From assembly GCA_022561955.1 (NCBI GenBank), contig JADFQF010000064.1, positions 1-7,127 of the forward strand: a stretch of DNA of 7,127 nucleotides, written 5' to 3'. Below the pieces are notes generated by a model. That model was not told the origin of the DNA. It ran no database searches and worked only from the letters and a program-made list of their open reading frames with translations. Shown piece by piece: positions 1 through 5,630 of the stretch (positions within the stretch are counted from its first letter, which is position 1; each line of letters opens with the position of its first letter). The stretch is from Chloroflexota bacterium. Its GTDB lineage: Bacteria; Chloroflexota; Dehalococcoidia; SAR202; UBA11138. The position numbers were made by a program, and so were the translations under genes.

Positions 1-39
1 GGTCAGAGGTCGCAATTCAGGCCTGTGATGACAGTCTGA

Positions 40-315
40 TTACGCCGACCTGGGCAGGCTGTGGCCCTGGGCGCCGCTTTCCAGTGCGGCCAGGATCTTC
101 TCGACCAACGCCCTGGCCGAAGCCTCGTCGAGCTCCACGGCAACCCGGGCGTCTATCCCCTGATTCTCGTCCACGAAGTCGATGTTCAGGGTGTGGTCCG
201 CTTGAGTATAGAAGGGATGGTCGTAGTAGACTCTGGCCTCCGTGAGCGTAATCCAGCCCTTGGCGCTCTTGCCGCTTCCCTTCACCTTTGTCTTTTCAGT
301 TATCCACGTGCACAT
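40..315 (-). CDS. Small DUF6295-like protein of unknown function
   Basis: The product is 91 residues. Its opening (M-C-T-W-I-T-E-K), the G-S-G-K-x-x-K-G-W segment at about 13-21, the Y-D-H-P motif at 31-34 and the H-T-L-N-I-D-F stretch at 41-47 followed by A-R-V-A-V-E-L (56-62) match my memory of the DUF6295 family, small bacterial proteins with no assigned function. The pattern suggests a short beta-rich domain ending in one helix (about 64-79) and a loose tail. There is no signal peptide or membrane segment, so it is probably cytosolic. The start is supported by an AGGAG at 323-327 on the minus strand, 7 nt before the ATG. It follows the hydrolase gene by 88 nt on the same strand and may share its transcript. 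The family name is from memory; I infer no function. Confidence 0.8.
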   Translation of the reverse strand: MCTWITEKTKVKGSGKSAKGWITLTEARVYYDHPFYTQADHTLNIDFVDENQGIDARVAVELDEASARALVEKILAALESGAQGHSLPRSA

Positions 316-403
316 GTATCTTCTCCTGGGCGATTGTCATTACGAAGTGTCTGGCCTCCCTCGCGCCGCATCTTTCGAGAGGCGAGGAGGTCTGCAAGTT
401 TCC

Positions 404-1153
404 CTATGCGCTGAGATACTTTCCGAACCAGTTGAACACGTGACCCCAGCCGTCCGTGGCCTGCTCCGGCCGATAGCTGGGCCTGTCCACGGCGAAGAAG
501 CCGTGGCCTGCGCCCTCGTACCTGTGGAACTCGTAGGTCTTGTTGTTCGCCTTCAAGGCCTCCTCCTGCTGGTCGACCTGCTCCGGCGAAGGGGCCACGT
601 CGTCGTTGCCGAACAGGCCCAGCACTGGGCAGTTGATATTCGGCGTCATGTCGATAGGCGCAACCGGCTGACGTTCGTTAAGGTCTTCAGGGGCCATGAC
701 GACTCGGCCGCCCCAGCAGTCGACGGCGGCATCCAGGTCGGAGACGCTTCCCGCAGCGATGTAGGACTGTCGTCCTCCCGAGCAAAATCCTATGCAACCG
801 ATCTTGCCGTTGTGGTAGGGCAGGGCCCGCAGGTGGGCCATCGCTCCTCTGAAGTCGCCCAGGAACTGCTCGTCCGGCGTCCCTCCGGCCGTGCGCACGG
901 CCGCCGTGACATCATCGAGTGAGCCGGGGCCGATCCTGTAATGCAGGTTAGAGGAGATGCAAATATACCCGTTGAACGCGAACTTTCGCACCATCTCCTT
1001 GGAAGCCTCGTCCCAGCCAGGCATGTGGTGTATCAGCACAACGCCTGGGAACGGGCCTGCTCCCAGCGGCCTGGCGAGGTAGGCGTCCAGCTCATCGCCG
1101 TTGTGGCCATTCATGCGAATACTCTCCGCCAGTAATCCATCGTAGTTAGCCAT
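404..1153 (-). CDS. Dienelactone hydrolase family protein (alpha/beta hydrolase)
   Basis: A 249-residue cytosolic alpha/beta hydrolase of usual length for the dienelactone hydrolase family, which opens lactone or ester bonds with a cysteine nucleophile. The nucleophile elbow G-F-C-S-G-G is at 122-127 (Cys124). The acid is most likely Asp185 in G-N-D-D-V-A-P (182-188), and the histidine is His217 in G-A-G-H-G-F-F (214-220). An oxyanion-side segment I-H-H-M-P-G-W lies at 41-47. In classic chlorocatechol dienelactone hydrolase this region carries a glutamate that tunes the cysteine; here His-His occupies it, so the substrate is probably not the classical dienelactone. There is no signal peptide. 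GGAGG at 1159-1163 (minus strand) sits 5 nt before the ATG. No other aromatic-degradation genes are nearby, so the substrate is unknown. Confidence 0.9.
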   Translation of the reverse strand: MANYDGLLAESIRMNGHNGDELDAYLARPLGAGPFPGVVLIHHMPGWDEASKEMVRKFAFNGYICISSNLHYRIGPGSLDDVTAAVRTAGGTPDEQFLGDFRGAMAHLRALPYHNGKIGCIGFCSGGRQSYIAAGSVSDLDAAVDCWGGRVVMAPEDLNERQPVAPIDMTPNINCPVLGLFGNDDVAPSPEQVDQQEEALKANNKTYEFHRYEGAGHGFFAVDRPSYRPEQATDGWGHVFNWFGKYLSA

Positions 1154-1407
1154 TTTTGCCTCCAGTTAGGTGAAATATTCCCTGAACCGGGAACCCTTCT
1201 CAATCGCGGTCTGATGCCCCCAACGTGACCACCACGCACTTCCGAGACCGGCTCTGGCCCGGTTCGCGTTTAATTTAACACACTCGCCTTTTAATGCCTA
1301 ATCGGTCGCGGTGCAGGCACGCTTACGTCGGGCAGATTCGGATTAACTACACATTAGGGCGCTTTTTCAGCGCCGATGACCGGCTGTGTAACCGCGAGGT
1401 GGCTCCA
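1154..1407. other. Intergenic region upstream of the hydrolase gene
   Basis: About 250 nt between the divergent hydrolase gene and the candidate plus-strand gene. It should contain the hydrolase promoter. An AT-rich patch at about 1269-1281 (TTTAATTTAAC) and a second TTTAAT at 1291-1296 are the only promoter-like material I see; neither has a convincing -35/-10 pair. Reading frames extend through it on the plus strand from 1294, but that part does not look like protein. I see no RNA gene here. Confidence 0.4.
1178..1193. repeat. Short inverted repeat in the hydrolase 5' leader
   Basis: TTCCC (1178-1182) and GGGAA (1189-1193) form a perfect 5-bp inverted repeat with a 6-nt spacer, 25-40 nt upstream of the hydrolase start and just before its Shine-Dalgarno site. 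It could be a regulator half-site pair or a small leader hairpin. Its shortness means chance is a real alternative. Confidence 0.25.
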
Positions 1408-1839
1408 GTGACATCAACGTCTTATGCCAGGATAAATAGCGTAGCCGAGAAACACGCGAACGAGACATGCGCTCACGCCTACGAGCTCCACGGTGAAGCC
1501 GGCGTGAGGCGATGCCTGCTAGGTTGGATGGCATCTGACTCCGGTGTTCGACTACCTGACAAGAGGCACAACACGCACGCTCTGGGCATGAAGGGGACGG
1601 GCCGATTCATCGAAGAATTGCAGTCGGAATACGGGCTGTCATCGGACCGACAGAAGGAGCTTCAGCGTGCCAGCGACGAGTCGAAGAGCGCCGCCCACCT
1701 GAAGGAGATGGTATCGGGATTGCTCGAGTCGTGGTCCGACGGTGCGGTACCTTCGGGCAAAAACTATCCTTTTCGTCCAGTAGAAAGGTCCCTAAACGCT
1801 GCGACACGCCGGGCGGCATATATCGCGCCACCAGGCTGA
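1408..1839 (+). CDS. Unrecognised hypothetical protein (uncertain)
   Basis: An open frame of 144 codons including stop. I chose the GTG at 1408 because a GAGGTGG stretch (1396-1402) precedes it by 5 nt; the frame stays open upstream to an ATG at 1294, but that extension reads poorly. Another possible start is the ATG at 1588, giving 83 residues with little ribosome-site support. From 1588 to about 1740 the codons are rich in G/C at the third position, and the product is helical and charged (G-R-F-I-E-E-L-Q, then K-E-L-Q-R-A-S-D-E, then H-L-K-E-M-V-S-G-L-L-E-S-W). This suggests genuine coding, at least in the past. After about 1750 the sequence becomes more AT-rich and less protein-like, so the gene may be decayed or frameshifted at its end. 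No signal peptide, membrane segment or known motif is visible, and I do not recognise a family. Confidence 0.35.
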   Translation: MTSTSYARINSVAEKHANETCAHAYELHGEAGVRRCLLGWMASDSGVRLPDKRHNTHALGMKGTGRFIEELQSEYGLSSDRQKELQRASDESKSAAHLKEMVSGLLESWSDGAVPSGKNYPFRPVERSLNAATRRAAYIAPPG

Positions 1840-1986
1840 CCAGTTGAATGGTGTTCCGACTCCGGTCCAGTTTTCTTCCGTAGTTTGGCCTTTGGGCACT
1901 ACCGTCCATATTTCCTATATGAGCATCCCCGGTCGAACGTCGATATCAGGTGCCGTGGATGTTATCCGGTAACCGAGGAACGGAAC
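1840..1986. other. Upstream region of the zinc-ribbon gene
   Basis: A 147-nt stretch before the zinc-ribbon start. A weak plus-strand promoter is conceivable: a TTGGCC element near 1885, about 18 nt, then an AT-rich TATTTC/CTATAT segment around 1909-1920. Matches to the sigma-70 consensus are partial. The zinc-ribbon frame is open back to 1885, but the upstream codons are not protein-like and the better ribosome site belongs to the ATG at 1987. Confidence 0.25.
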
Positions 1987-2277
1987 ATGCCCGTAGCGAT
2001 CAAGCTAGGCGATTGCCCGAGATGTAACGGCGCGGTGATGGACTACAAGTCCCCCATCGCCGACAGTCCCATGTGCATAACTTGCGGCTGGCGAAGGGAG
2101 CTCGTGCCCCAGGACGTGCTGGACGAAGTGGAAACGCATCTTGGGAAGGCCTTCATGGAGGACCGCTACACCCACAGGCAGATCGGCACGGGCAAGGCGC
2201 CCCTCAGCGGCTGGGAGCGCGAGAAGCGCCGGCGGCAACGGGAGTCCGATACGAAGCCGGAGAAGCTGGCAGGCTAG
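1987..2277 (+). CDS. Small zinc-ribbon protein with basic tail
   Basis: A 96-residue protein. Two CxxC pairs, Cys10/Cys13 (C-P-R-C) and Cys30/Cys33 (C-I-T-C-G-W), 16 residues apart, form a zinc-ribbon fold at the N-terminus. A middle acidic helix (about 40-56) follows, then a strongly basic C-terminus (W-E-R-E-K-R-R-R-Q-R at about 74-83). The start at 1987 is set by GAGG at 1975-1978, 8 nt upstream. There is no membrane segment, so it is cytosolic. Zinc ribbons of this sort bind nucleic acid or protein partners; the basic tail favours nucleic acid, but that is inference. It converges with the propeller gene, stop codons 3 nt apart, and a strong terminator follows 24 nt after its stop. No specific family is recognised. 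Confidence 0.75.
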   Translation: MPVAIKLGDCPRCNGAVMDYKSPIADSPMCITCGWRRELVPQDVLDEVETHLGKAFMEDRYTHRQIGTGKAPLSGWEREKRRRQRESDTKPEKLAG

Positions 2278-2280
2278 ACT

Positions 2281-3348
2281 CTACGGACGGGTGAATTTCA
2301 GGATGGTGCCGTCGTTTCCGACGGCCCATCCATTTTTTTTGTCCGCAAACGTGACGGAGCGAAGTAGGGTGTCGACGGGGCTGGGCTGCCTGGTCCAGCT
2401 GATGCCGCCGTCGTCGGAGTAGATGACCGTCCCAAACGAACCGACGGCCCAGCCCTCGCTTTCGGAAACGAACTCTACATCCCAGACGAACCTTCCAGTG
2501 CCCGTGTCGTGACGCTCCCACGACCTGCCGCCGTCAGTCGTCCTGGCGATCATGCCGTCCGACAAGAGAAGCGCGAACTCGAAATCCTGGCCCTTGCTTC
2601 GCCAACCCGAGATCCAGCCCAACTCTTCATTCAGGAAGAACACCTGCGTCGTACCGATGCGGGGCCCGGTGACACCCCGCTCCAGGGTCCAGCTTTCTCC
2701 GCCGTCCGTCGTGCGAAGCACACCTCCCTGTGATTGGGAGACCCATCCGCGATCGGAGTCTACAAAGTAAACGCCTGACCGGTTCGAGGTGTTGCTGAGA
2801 AACTCGCGGGACCAGGTCTTCCCTCCGTCCCTCGTCGCCAGCAAAAAGCTGCCGCGTTGGGTAAAGGCCCAACCCGTGAGCTCGTCCACGAAGGAAACGG
2901 CTATGAGGCTGCGGTCCAGGGTAATGAAGCTATCGGCCTGGTGCTCCCAGGTACGGCCACCATCGGACGTGTGGAGAATCGTTCCAAACTTGCCGACGGC
3001 CCATCCGCTGTCTGCGTCCACGAAGACCACTTCGGCGAGCTCAAACTTGGTGCCGCTGTCCTGGAGGGTCCAAGTAGCGCCGCCATCGGAGGTATGCAGG
3101 ATTGTCCCGGCCTCTCCGACAGCCCATCCGTTCGTCGCATCCGGGAAGGACACGTCGAGAAGGTCGTTCGCGGTACCGCCGTCCTGTACTGTCCAGGCAC
3201 CCGGAGTATCGCCGGAAACGGGGCCATCGTCGGAACGGCCTGTGAAGAAGAGGGTAGCTAATCCCAGGGCAACGACAAAAATAATGAATGCGGCGGCGGC
3301 CTCCGCGGTAGGTCTACGTCTATATCGGAAGCTACCGGGCAACGTCAC
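2281..3348 (-). CDS. Membrane-anchored YCF48/BNR-type beta-propeller protein
   Basis: 355 residues. A basic N-terminus (R-Y-R-R-R, 8-12) precedes a hydrophobic helix (about 17-36) with no lipobox, so it is a signal anchor or uncleaved signal holding the rest outside the membrane. Seven G-W positions (74, 115, 159, 201, 244, 299, 340) and six D-G-G-x-[TS]-W motifs (88, 129, 174, 215, 272, 313) mark a seven-bladed propeller. The W-T-V-Q segment at 52-55 probably supplies the strand closing the last blade. Blade five has about 14 extra residues between its G-W and D-G-G. YCF48-like proteins help assemble photosystem II in phototrophs; non-photosynthetic bacteria carry many of unknown role. The start is GTG at 3346-3348, since an in-frame stop lies just upstream and no in-frame ATG is near; the ribosome site is weak. 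It follows oppF by 21 nt, suggesting cotranscription. Confidence 0.85.
   Translation of the reverse strand: MTLPGSFRYRRRPTAEAAAAFIIFVVALGLATLFFTGRSDDGPVSGDTPGAWTVQDGGTANDLLDVSFPDATNGWAVGEAGTILHTSDGGATWTLQDSGTKFELAEVVFVDADSGWAVGKFGTILHTSDGGRTWEHQADSFITLDRSLIAVSFVDELTGWAFTQRGSFLLATRDGGKTWSREFLSNTSNRSGVYFVDSDRGWVSQSQGGVLRTTDGGESWTLERGVTGPRIGTTQVFFLNEELGWISGWRSKGQDFEFALLLSDGMIARTTDGGRSWERHDTGTGRFVWDVEFVSESEGWAVGSFGTVIYSDDGGISWTRQPSPVDTLLRSVTFADKKNGWAVGNDGTILKFTRP
2301..2340 (+). terminator. Intrinsic terminator inside antisense coding sequence
   Basis: On the plus strand GGATGG (2301-2306) pairs with CCATCC (2326-2331), and GCCGTCG (2308-2314) pairs with CGACGGC (2319-2325). The loop is TTTC and there is a single bulged T at 2307. 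After one A come eight T residues (2333-2340). This is a textbook Rho-independent terminator for transcription leaving the zinc-ribbon gene. It lies wholly within codons 337-350 of the propeller gene on the opposite strand. In the minus direction the stem is preceded by A8 and lacks a following T-run, so it should act only on plus-strand transcripts. Confidence 0.75.
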
Positions 3349-3369
3349 ATTCCGTTACGCCGAATGCAT

Positions 3370-4410
3370 CTATACCGTGACCTGATCGTACCCGTCGACG
3401 CGTATGCACGCCACCCAGTGGTCGGGCGCGACCTCTTGAAGCTCCGGCATCTCAAGCTGGCAGTCATCTATCGCTATCGGGCAGCGGGTGTGGAATACAC
3501 AGCCCTGGGGGGGATTCATCGGGCTGGGAACGTCTCCAGTAAGGATGATTCGCTCTCTTTGCGCCTCGACGACAGGGTCCGGAATCGGCACGGCGGACAG
3601 CAGGGCCTTTGTGTATGGATGCAGGGGATTTTGATACAGCTCGTTCCGATCGGCGATCTCGACTATATGTCCCAGGTACATTACGGCGATACGGTCGCTT
3701 ATGTGCCTAACCACGGAGAGGTCGTGGGCAATGAACAGATAGGTGAGTCCAAACTGCTCCTGCAGGTCTTCCAGGAGGTTTATGACCTGGGCCTGGATCG
3801 AAACGTCGAGGGCGGAGACCGGCTCGTCGCAGACTATGAAGCTCGGGTTGACCGCCAGCGCCCGGGCGATTCCGATGCGCTGCCGTTGACCGCCGCTGAA
3901 CTCGTGGGGATAGCGGTCGGCCATATACGGGTTCAGCCCGACGGTCTGCAAGAGATCCGCTACCTTTTCGCGAAATTCCCCCTTGCCGGACGTCAGCTTG
4001 TGTACGATTAGAGGCTCGCCGACTATGTCGCCACACGTCATTCTAGGATTTAGCGAACCGTAAGGGTCCTGGAAGATGACCTGGATCTTCTTACGCATCT
4101 CCCGCATGGCCCGACTGCTCAACTCGGTCAGGTTCTGGCCCTCGAAGATTATATCGCCGCTCGTTTGCTTATAGAGCTGCAAAATACACCGGCCGGTCGT
4201 CGTCTTGCCACAGCCGCTTTCGCCCACCAGGCCAAGGGTTTCGCCCTTTTTGATGGTAAAGGTCACATCGTCTACCGCCTTCACCTCGGCGATCGTACGC
4301 TGGAAGATAATCCCGGATGTTACCGGGAAATACATCTTGAGGTTTCTTACTTCCAGGAGCGTCTCCTGGTCGTATTGCGGCTGCTTTTCTTGAGTTTGGG
4401 TCTCTACCAT
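3370..4410 (-). CDS. oppF: Peptide ABC transporter ATP-binding protein, OppF/DppF type
   Basis: 346-residue cytoplasmic ATPase of an Opp/Dpp-family importer. Visible motifs: Walker A G-E-S-G-C-G-K-T (63-70), Q-loop Gln114, signature S-G-G-Q-R (172-176), Walker B ending C-D-E (194-196), D-loop S-A-L-D (199-202) and switch His229. The oligopeptide-type C-terminal extension includes H-P-Y-T (264-267). Cysteines 304, 310, 317 and 335 match the C-terminal cluster which, in characterised Dpp/Opp ATPases, can hold an iron-sulfur cluster. It pairs with the OppD-like subunit to drive import. A GGGAG at 4417-4421 precedes the ATG by 6 nt and touches the stop codon of oppD (4421-4423), implying translational coupling. 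All catalytic residues are present. Substrate cannot be told from an ATPase, so nickel, peptide or sugar importers of this family remain possible. Confidence 0.95.
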   Translation of the reverse strand: MVETQTQEKQPQYDQETLLEVRNLKMYFPVTSGIIFQRTIAEVKAVDDVTFTIKKGETLGLVGESGCGKTTTGRCILQLYKQTSGDIIFEGQNLTELSSRAMREMRKKIQVIFQDPYGSLNPRMTCGDIVGEPLIVHKLTSGKGEFREKVADLLQTVGLNPYMADRYPHEFSGGQRQRIGIARALAVNPSFIVCDEPVSALDVSIQAQVINLLEDLQEQFGLTYLFIAHDLSVVRHISDRIAVMYLGHIVEIADRNELYQNPLHPYTKALLSAVPIPDPVVEAQRERIILTGDVPSPMNPPQGCVFHTRCPIAIDDCQLEMPELQEVAPDHWVACIRVDGYDQVTV

Positions 4411-4420
4411 CTTCGTCTCC

Positions 4421-5419
4421 CTAGCTAGTGGCTCCAGTCAACTCACCCAGTTCCGCGTGACGGAAGCATGCCGACGTATGTTCATCGGCAGCTTCAACCA
4501 GTACCGGCTCCTCCTGTAGGCACCGCTCATTTGCGAACCGACATCGTGGGGCGAACGAGCAGCCTATCGGCAGGTCAATCAGGTCCGGCGGAAGGCCCTC
4601 GATGGCCTCGAGCCTGGTGCGCTCCAGTTCATCCAGTCGAGGCACTGAGTTCAGCAGCCCTATGGTGTAAGGGTGTTTTGGATTGTGATAAATTTCCTCT
4701 GCGGAGCCCATCTCGATGATTTTCCCCGCGTACATCACGGCGACGCGTTGGGCATAGCGGGCCACCACGCCCAGGTTGTGGGTAATTATCACGAGCGCGG
4801 TCCCGAACTCCTCGGATAGGTCTCTCATCAGCTCAAGGATCTGCGCCTGTATGGTGACATCGAGCGCCGTTGTAGGCTCGTCGGCGATAATGAGCCTTGG
4901 GTTGCAGCTCAGGGCTATCGCAATCATGACCCTCTGCCTCATGCCGCCGCTGAACTGGTGGGGGTAGTCCTTCAGTCGCCGTGCTGCGTCCGGTATGCCA
5001 ACCATTGTAAGCAGCTCGGCGGCTCGCTCTCGCGCCTCGCGCTTGCTCATTCCGAGATGGAGCTCTACCGTCTCCGTAAGCTGTCGGCCGATCGTGAGCA
5101 CGGGGTTGAGAGACGTCATGGGCTCCTGGAATACCATGGCCATACGATTGCCGCGGATATGTCGCATCTCAGCATCATCCAAGCTGAGCAGGTCCTCGCC
5201 ATCGAACCTTACCTCGCCCCGTACCGTGCGTCCCGGGGGGCTGGCTACCAGGCGCATGATTGACAGCGCATGCACGCTCTTTCCGCACCCGCTCTCGCCA
5301 ACAATCCCCAGCACCTCGCCTTCATCCACCTCATAGCTAATGCCGTCCACGGCCTTTACCACGCCATCCTGCGTAAAGAAATAGGTGGCCAGATCCTTTA
5401 CCTCTAAAAGCTTAGCCAT
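4421..5419 (-). CDS. oppD: Peptide ABC transporter ATP-binding protein, OppD/DppD type
   Basis: 332-residue cytoplasmic ATPase, partner of the OppF-like subunit. Motifs: Walker A G-E-S-G-C-G-K-S (41-48), Q-loop Gln98, signature S-G-G-M-R (157-161), Walker B ending A-D-E (179-181), T-A-L-D (184-187) and His214. H-P-Y-T-I-G-L-L (249-256) opens the family's C-terminal region, followed by cysteines 287, 293, 300 and 318 in the same spacing pattern as the neighbour, a possible iron-sulfur site. The ATG at 5419 has AGGAG at 5430-5434, a longish 10 nt away. That site abuts a small stem (5433-5446), so initiation could be tuned by structure. It ends 10 nt before oppF. It is preceded by an unusual 179-nt gap after oppC. 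Confidence 0.95.
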   Translation of the reverse strand: MAKLLEVKDLATYFFTQDGVVKAVDGISYEVDEGEVLGIVGESGCGKSVHALSIMRLVASPPGRTVRGEVRFDGEDLLSLDDAEMRHIRGNRMAMVFQEPMTSLNPVLTIGRQLTETVELHLGMSKREARERAAELLTMVGIPDAARRLKDYPHQFSGGMRQRVMIAIALSCNPRLIIADEPTTALDVTIQAQILELMRDLSEEFGTALVIITHNLGVVARYAQRVAVMYAGKIIEMGSAEEIYHNPKHPYTIGLLNSVPRLDELERTRLEAIEGLPPDLIDLPIGCSFAPRCRFANERCLQEEPVLVEAADEHTSACFRHAELGELTGATS

Positions 5420-5630
5420 AGACCTTACTCTCCTGGGATGCCCCAGCCACTAGGGCGATTTCATTAATATGAACTGAGGAGCTCGTTGCTACGTTGGCCA
5501 GTCGAACGGCCACGTTCGAGAATGATTCCTCTATTCTAGCCAAGGCATTTACCGCGCGCAACCGGCACGACACGCCGGAAATATTTTCTAGGCGGTCGTT
5601 ATGCCCCCGTGACCGACGGATCGTACTCAT
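5412..5630 (-). CDS. Possible small ORF bridging oppC and oppD (doubtful)
   Basis: A 72-codon frame spans the otherwise empty gap between oppC and oppD. It starts within the oppC 3' end (32-nt overlap) and its stop overlaps the oppD start by 8 nt, an arrangement seen in coupled operon genes. Residues about 26-50 read as an amphipathic helix. Against it, no Shine-Dalgarno sequence precedes the ATG at 5630 and I recognise no family. It may simply be a leftover open frame. Confidence 0.15.
   Translation of the reverse strand: MSTIRRSRGHNDRLENISGVSCRLRAVNALARIEESFSNVAVRLANVATSSSVHINEIALVAGASQESKVYG
5433..5446 (-). promoter_or_regulatory. Small hairpin touching the oppD ribosome site
   Basis: In the transcript, CTGGG (5446-5442), a GCAT loop and CCCAG (5437-5433) form a 5-bp stem whose last two bases are the first two of the AGGAG Shine-Dalgarno site (5434-5430). 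It could reduce ribosome access to oppD. The stem is short, so the effect is uncertain. Confidence 0.3.
5460..5473. repeat. AT-rich inverted repeat between oppC and oppD
   Basis: TTCAT (5460-5464), spacer TAAT, then ATGAA (5469-5473): a perfect 5-bp inverted repeat in an AT-rich pocket about 40-55 nt upstream of oppD. It has the look of a small dimeric-regulator operator. No regulator gene is nearby, so this is inference. Confidence 0.3.
5491..5515. repeat. Stem-loop in the oppC-oppD gap
   Basis: ACGT+GGCC (5491-5499, with one bulged T at 5495) pairs with GGCC+ACGT (5508-5515) across an 8-nt loop. No T-run follows in either direction, so it is not an intrinsic terminator. It could be an mRNA stabilising or processing hairpin separating the permease and ATPase parts of the transcript. 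Confidence 0.4.
5562..5578. repeat. Second stem-loop, just after oppC
   Basis: CCGGC (5562-5566) and GCCGG (5574-5578) form a perfect 5-bp stem with a 7-nt loop, about 20 nt beyond the oppC stop. In the minus-strand transcript it follows an AT-rich stretch and has no trailing U-run. It may protect the oppBC message end, but chance cannot be excluded. Confidence 0.3.

Noticed and set aside
242..922. A 226-codon plus-strand open frame over the hydrolase gene.
   Set aside because: It is antisense to a gene with an intact catalytic triad and shows no domain; its length reflects GC-rich codon bias.
1528..1562. A T-arm-like GGTGTTCGACTACC segment suggesting a tRNA.
   Set aside because: The stem pairs poorly and no acceptor, D or anticodon arms can be built around it.
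1757..1795. Minus-strand CCTTT/AAAGG stem followed by TTTTT, as a possible operon terminator.
   Set aside because: Only 5 AT-rich pairs with a long loop, several bases before the T-run, and about 500 nt beyond the operon end; too weak.
1607..1909. A 100-codon minus-strand open frame overlapping the candidate gene at 1408-1839.
   Set aside because: The product is Arg/Ser/Thr/Pro-rich and low in structure, with no ribosome site; the plus-strand frame reads better here.
2328..2342. Possible -1 frameshift site in the propeller gene: A-AAA-AAT slippery heptamer followed by a stem-loop.
   Set aside because: The stem begins immediately after the heptamer, with no 5-9 nt spacer, and the shift would replace the end of a conserved blade. 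The A8 is better explained as the antisense T-tail of the plus-strand terminator. The -1 frame does stay open to 2204, which a proteomics search could test.
2281..3348. The propeller's internal repeats as a DNA tandem repeat array.
   Set aside because: The repetition is at protein level; the DNA of the blades has diverged and no near-identical units remain.
3364..4011. A 215-codon plus-strand open frame over oppF.
   Set aside because: It is the antisense shadow of a clear ATPase gene with no recognisable protein features.
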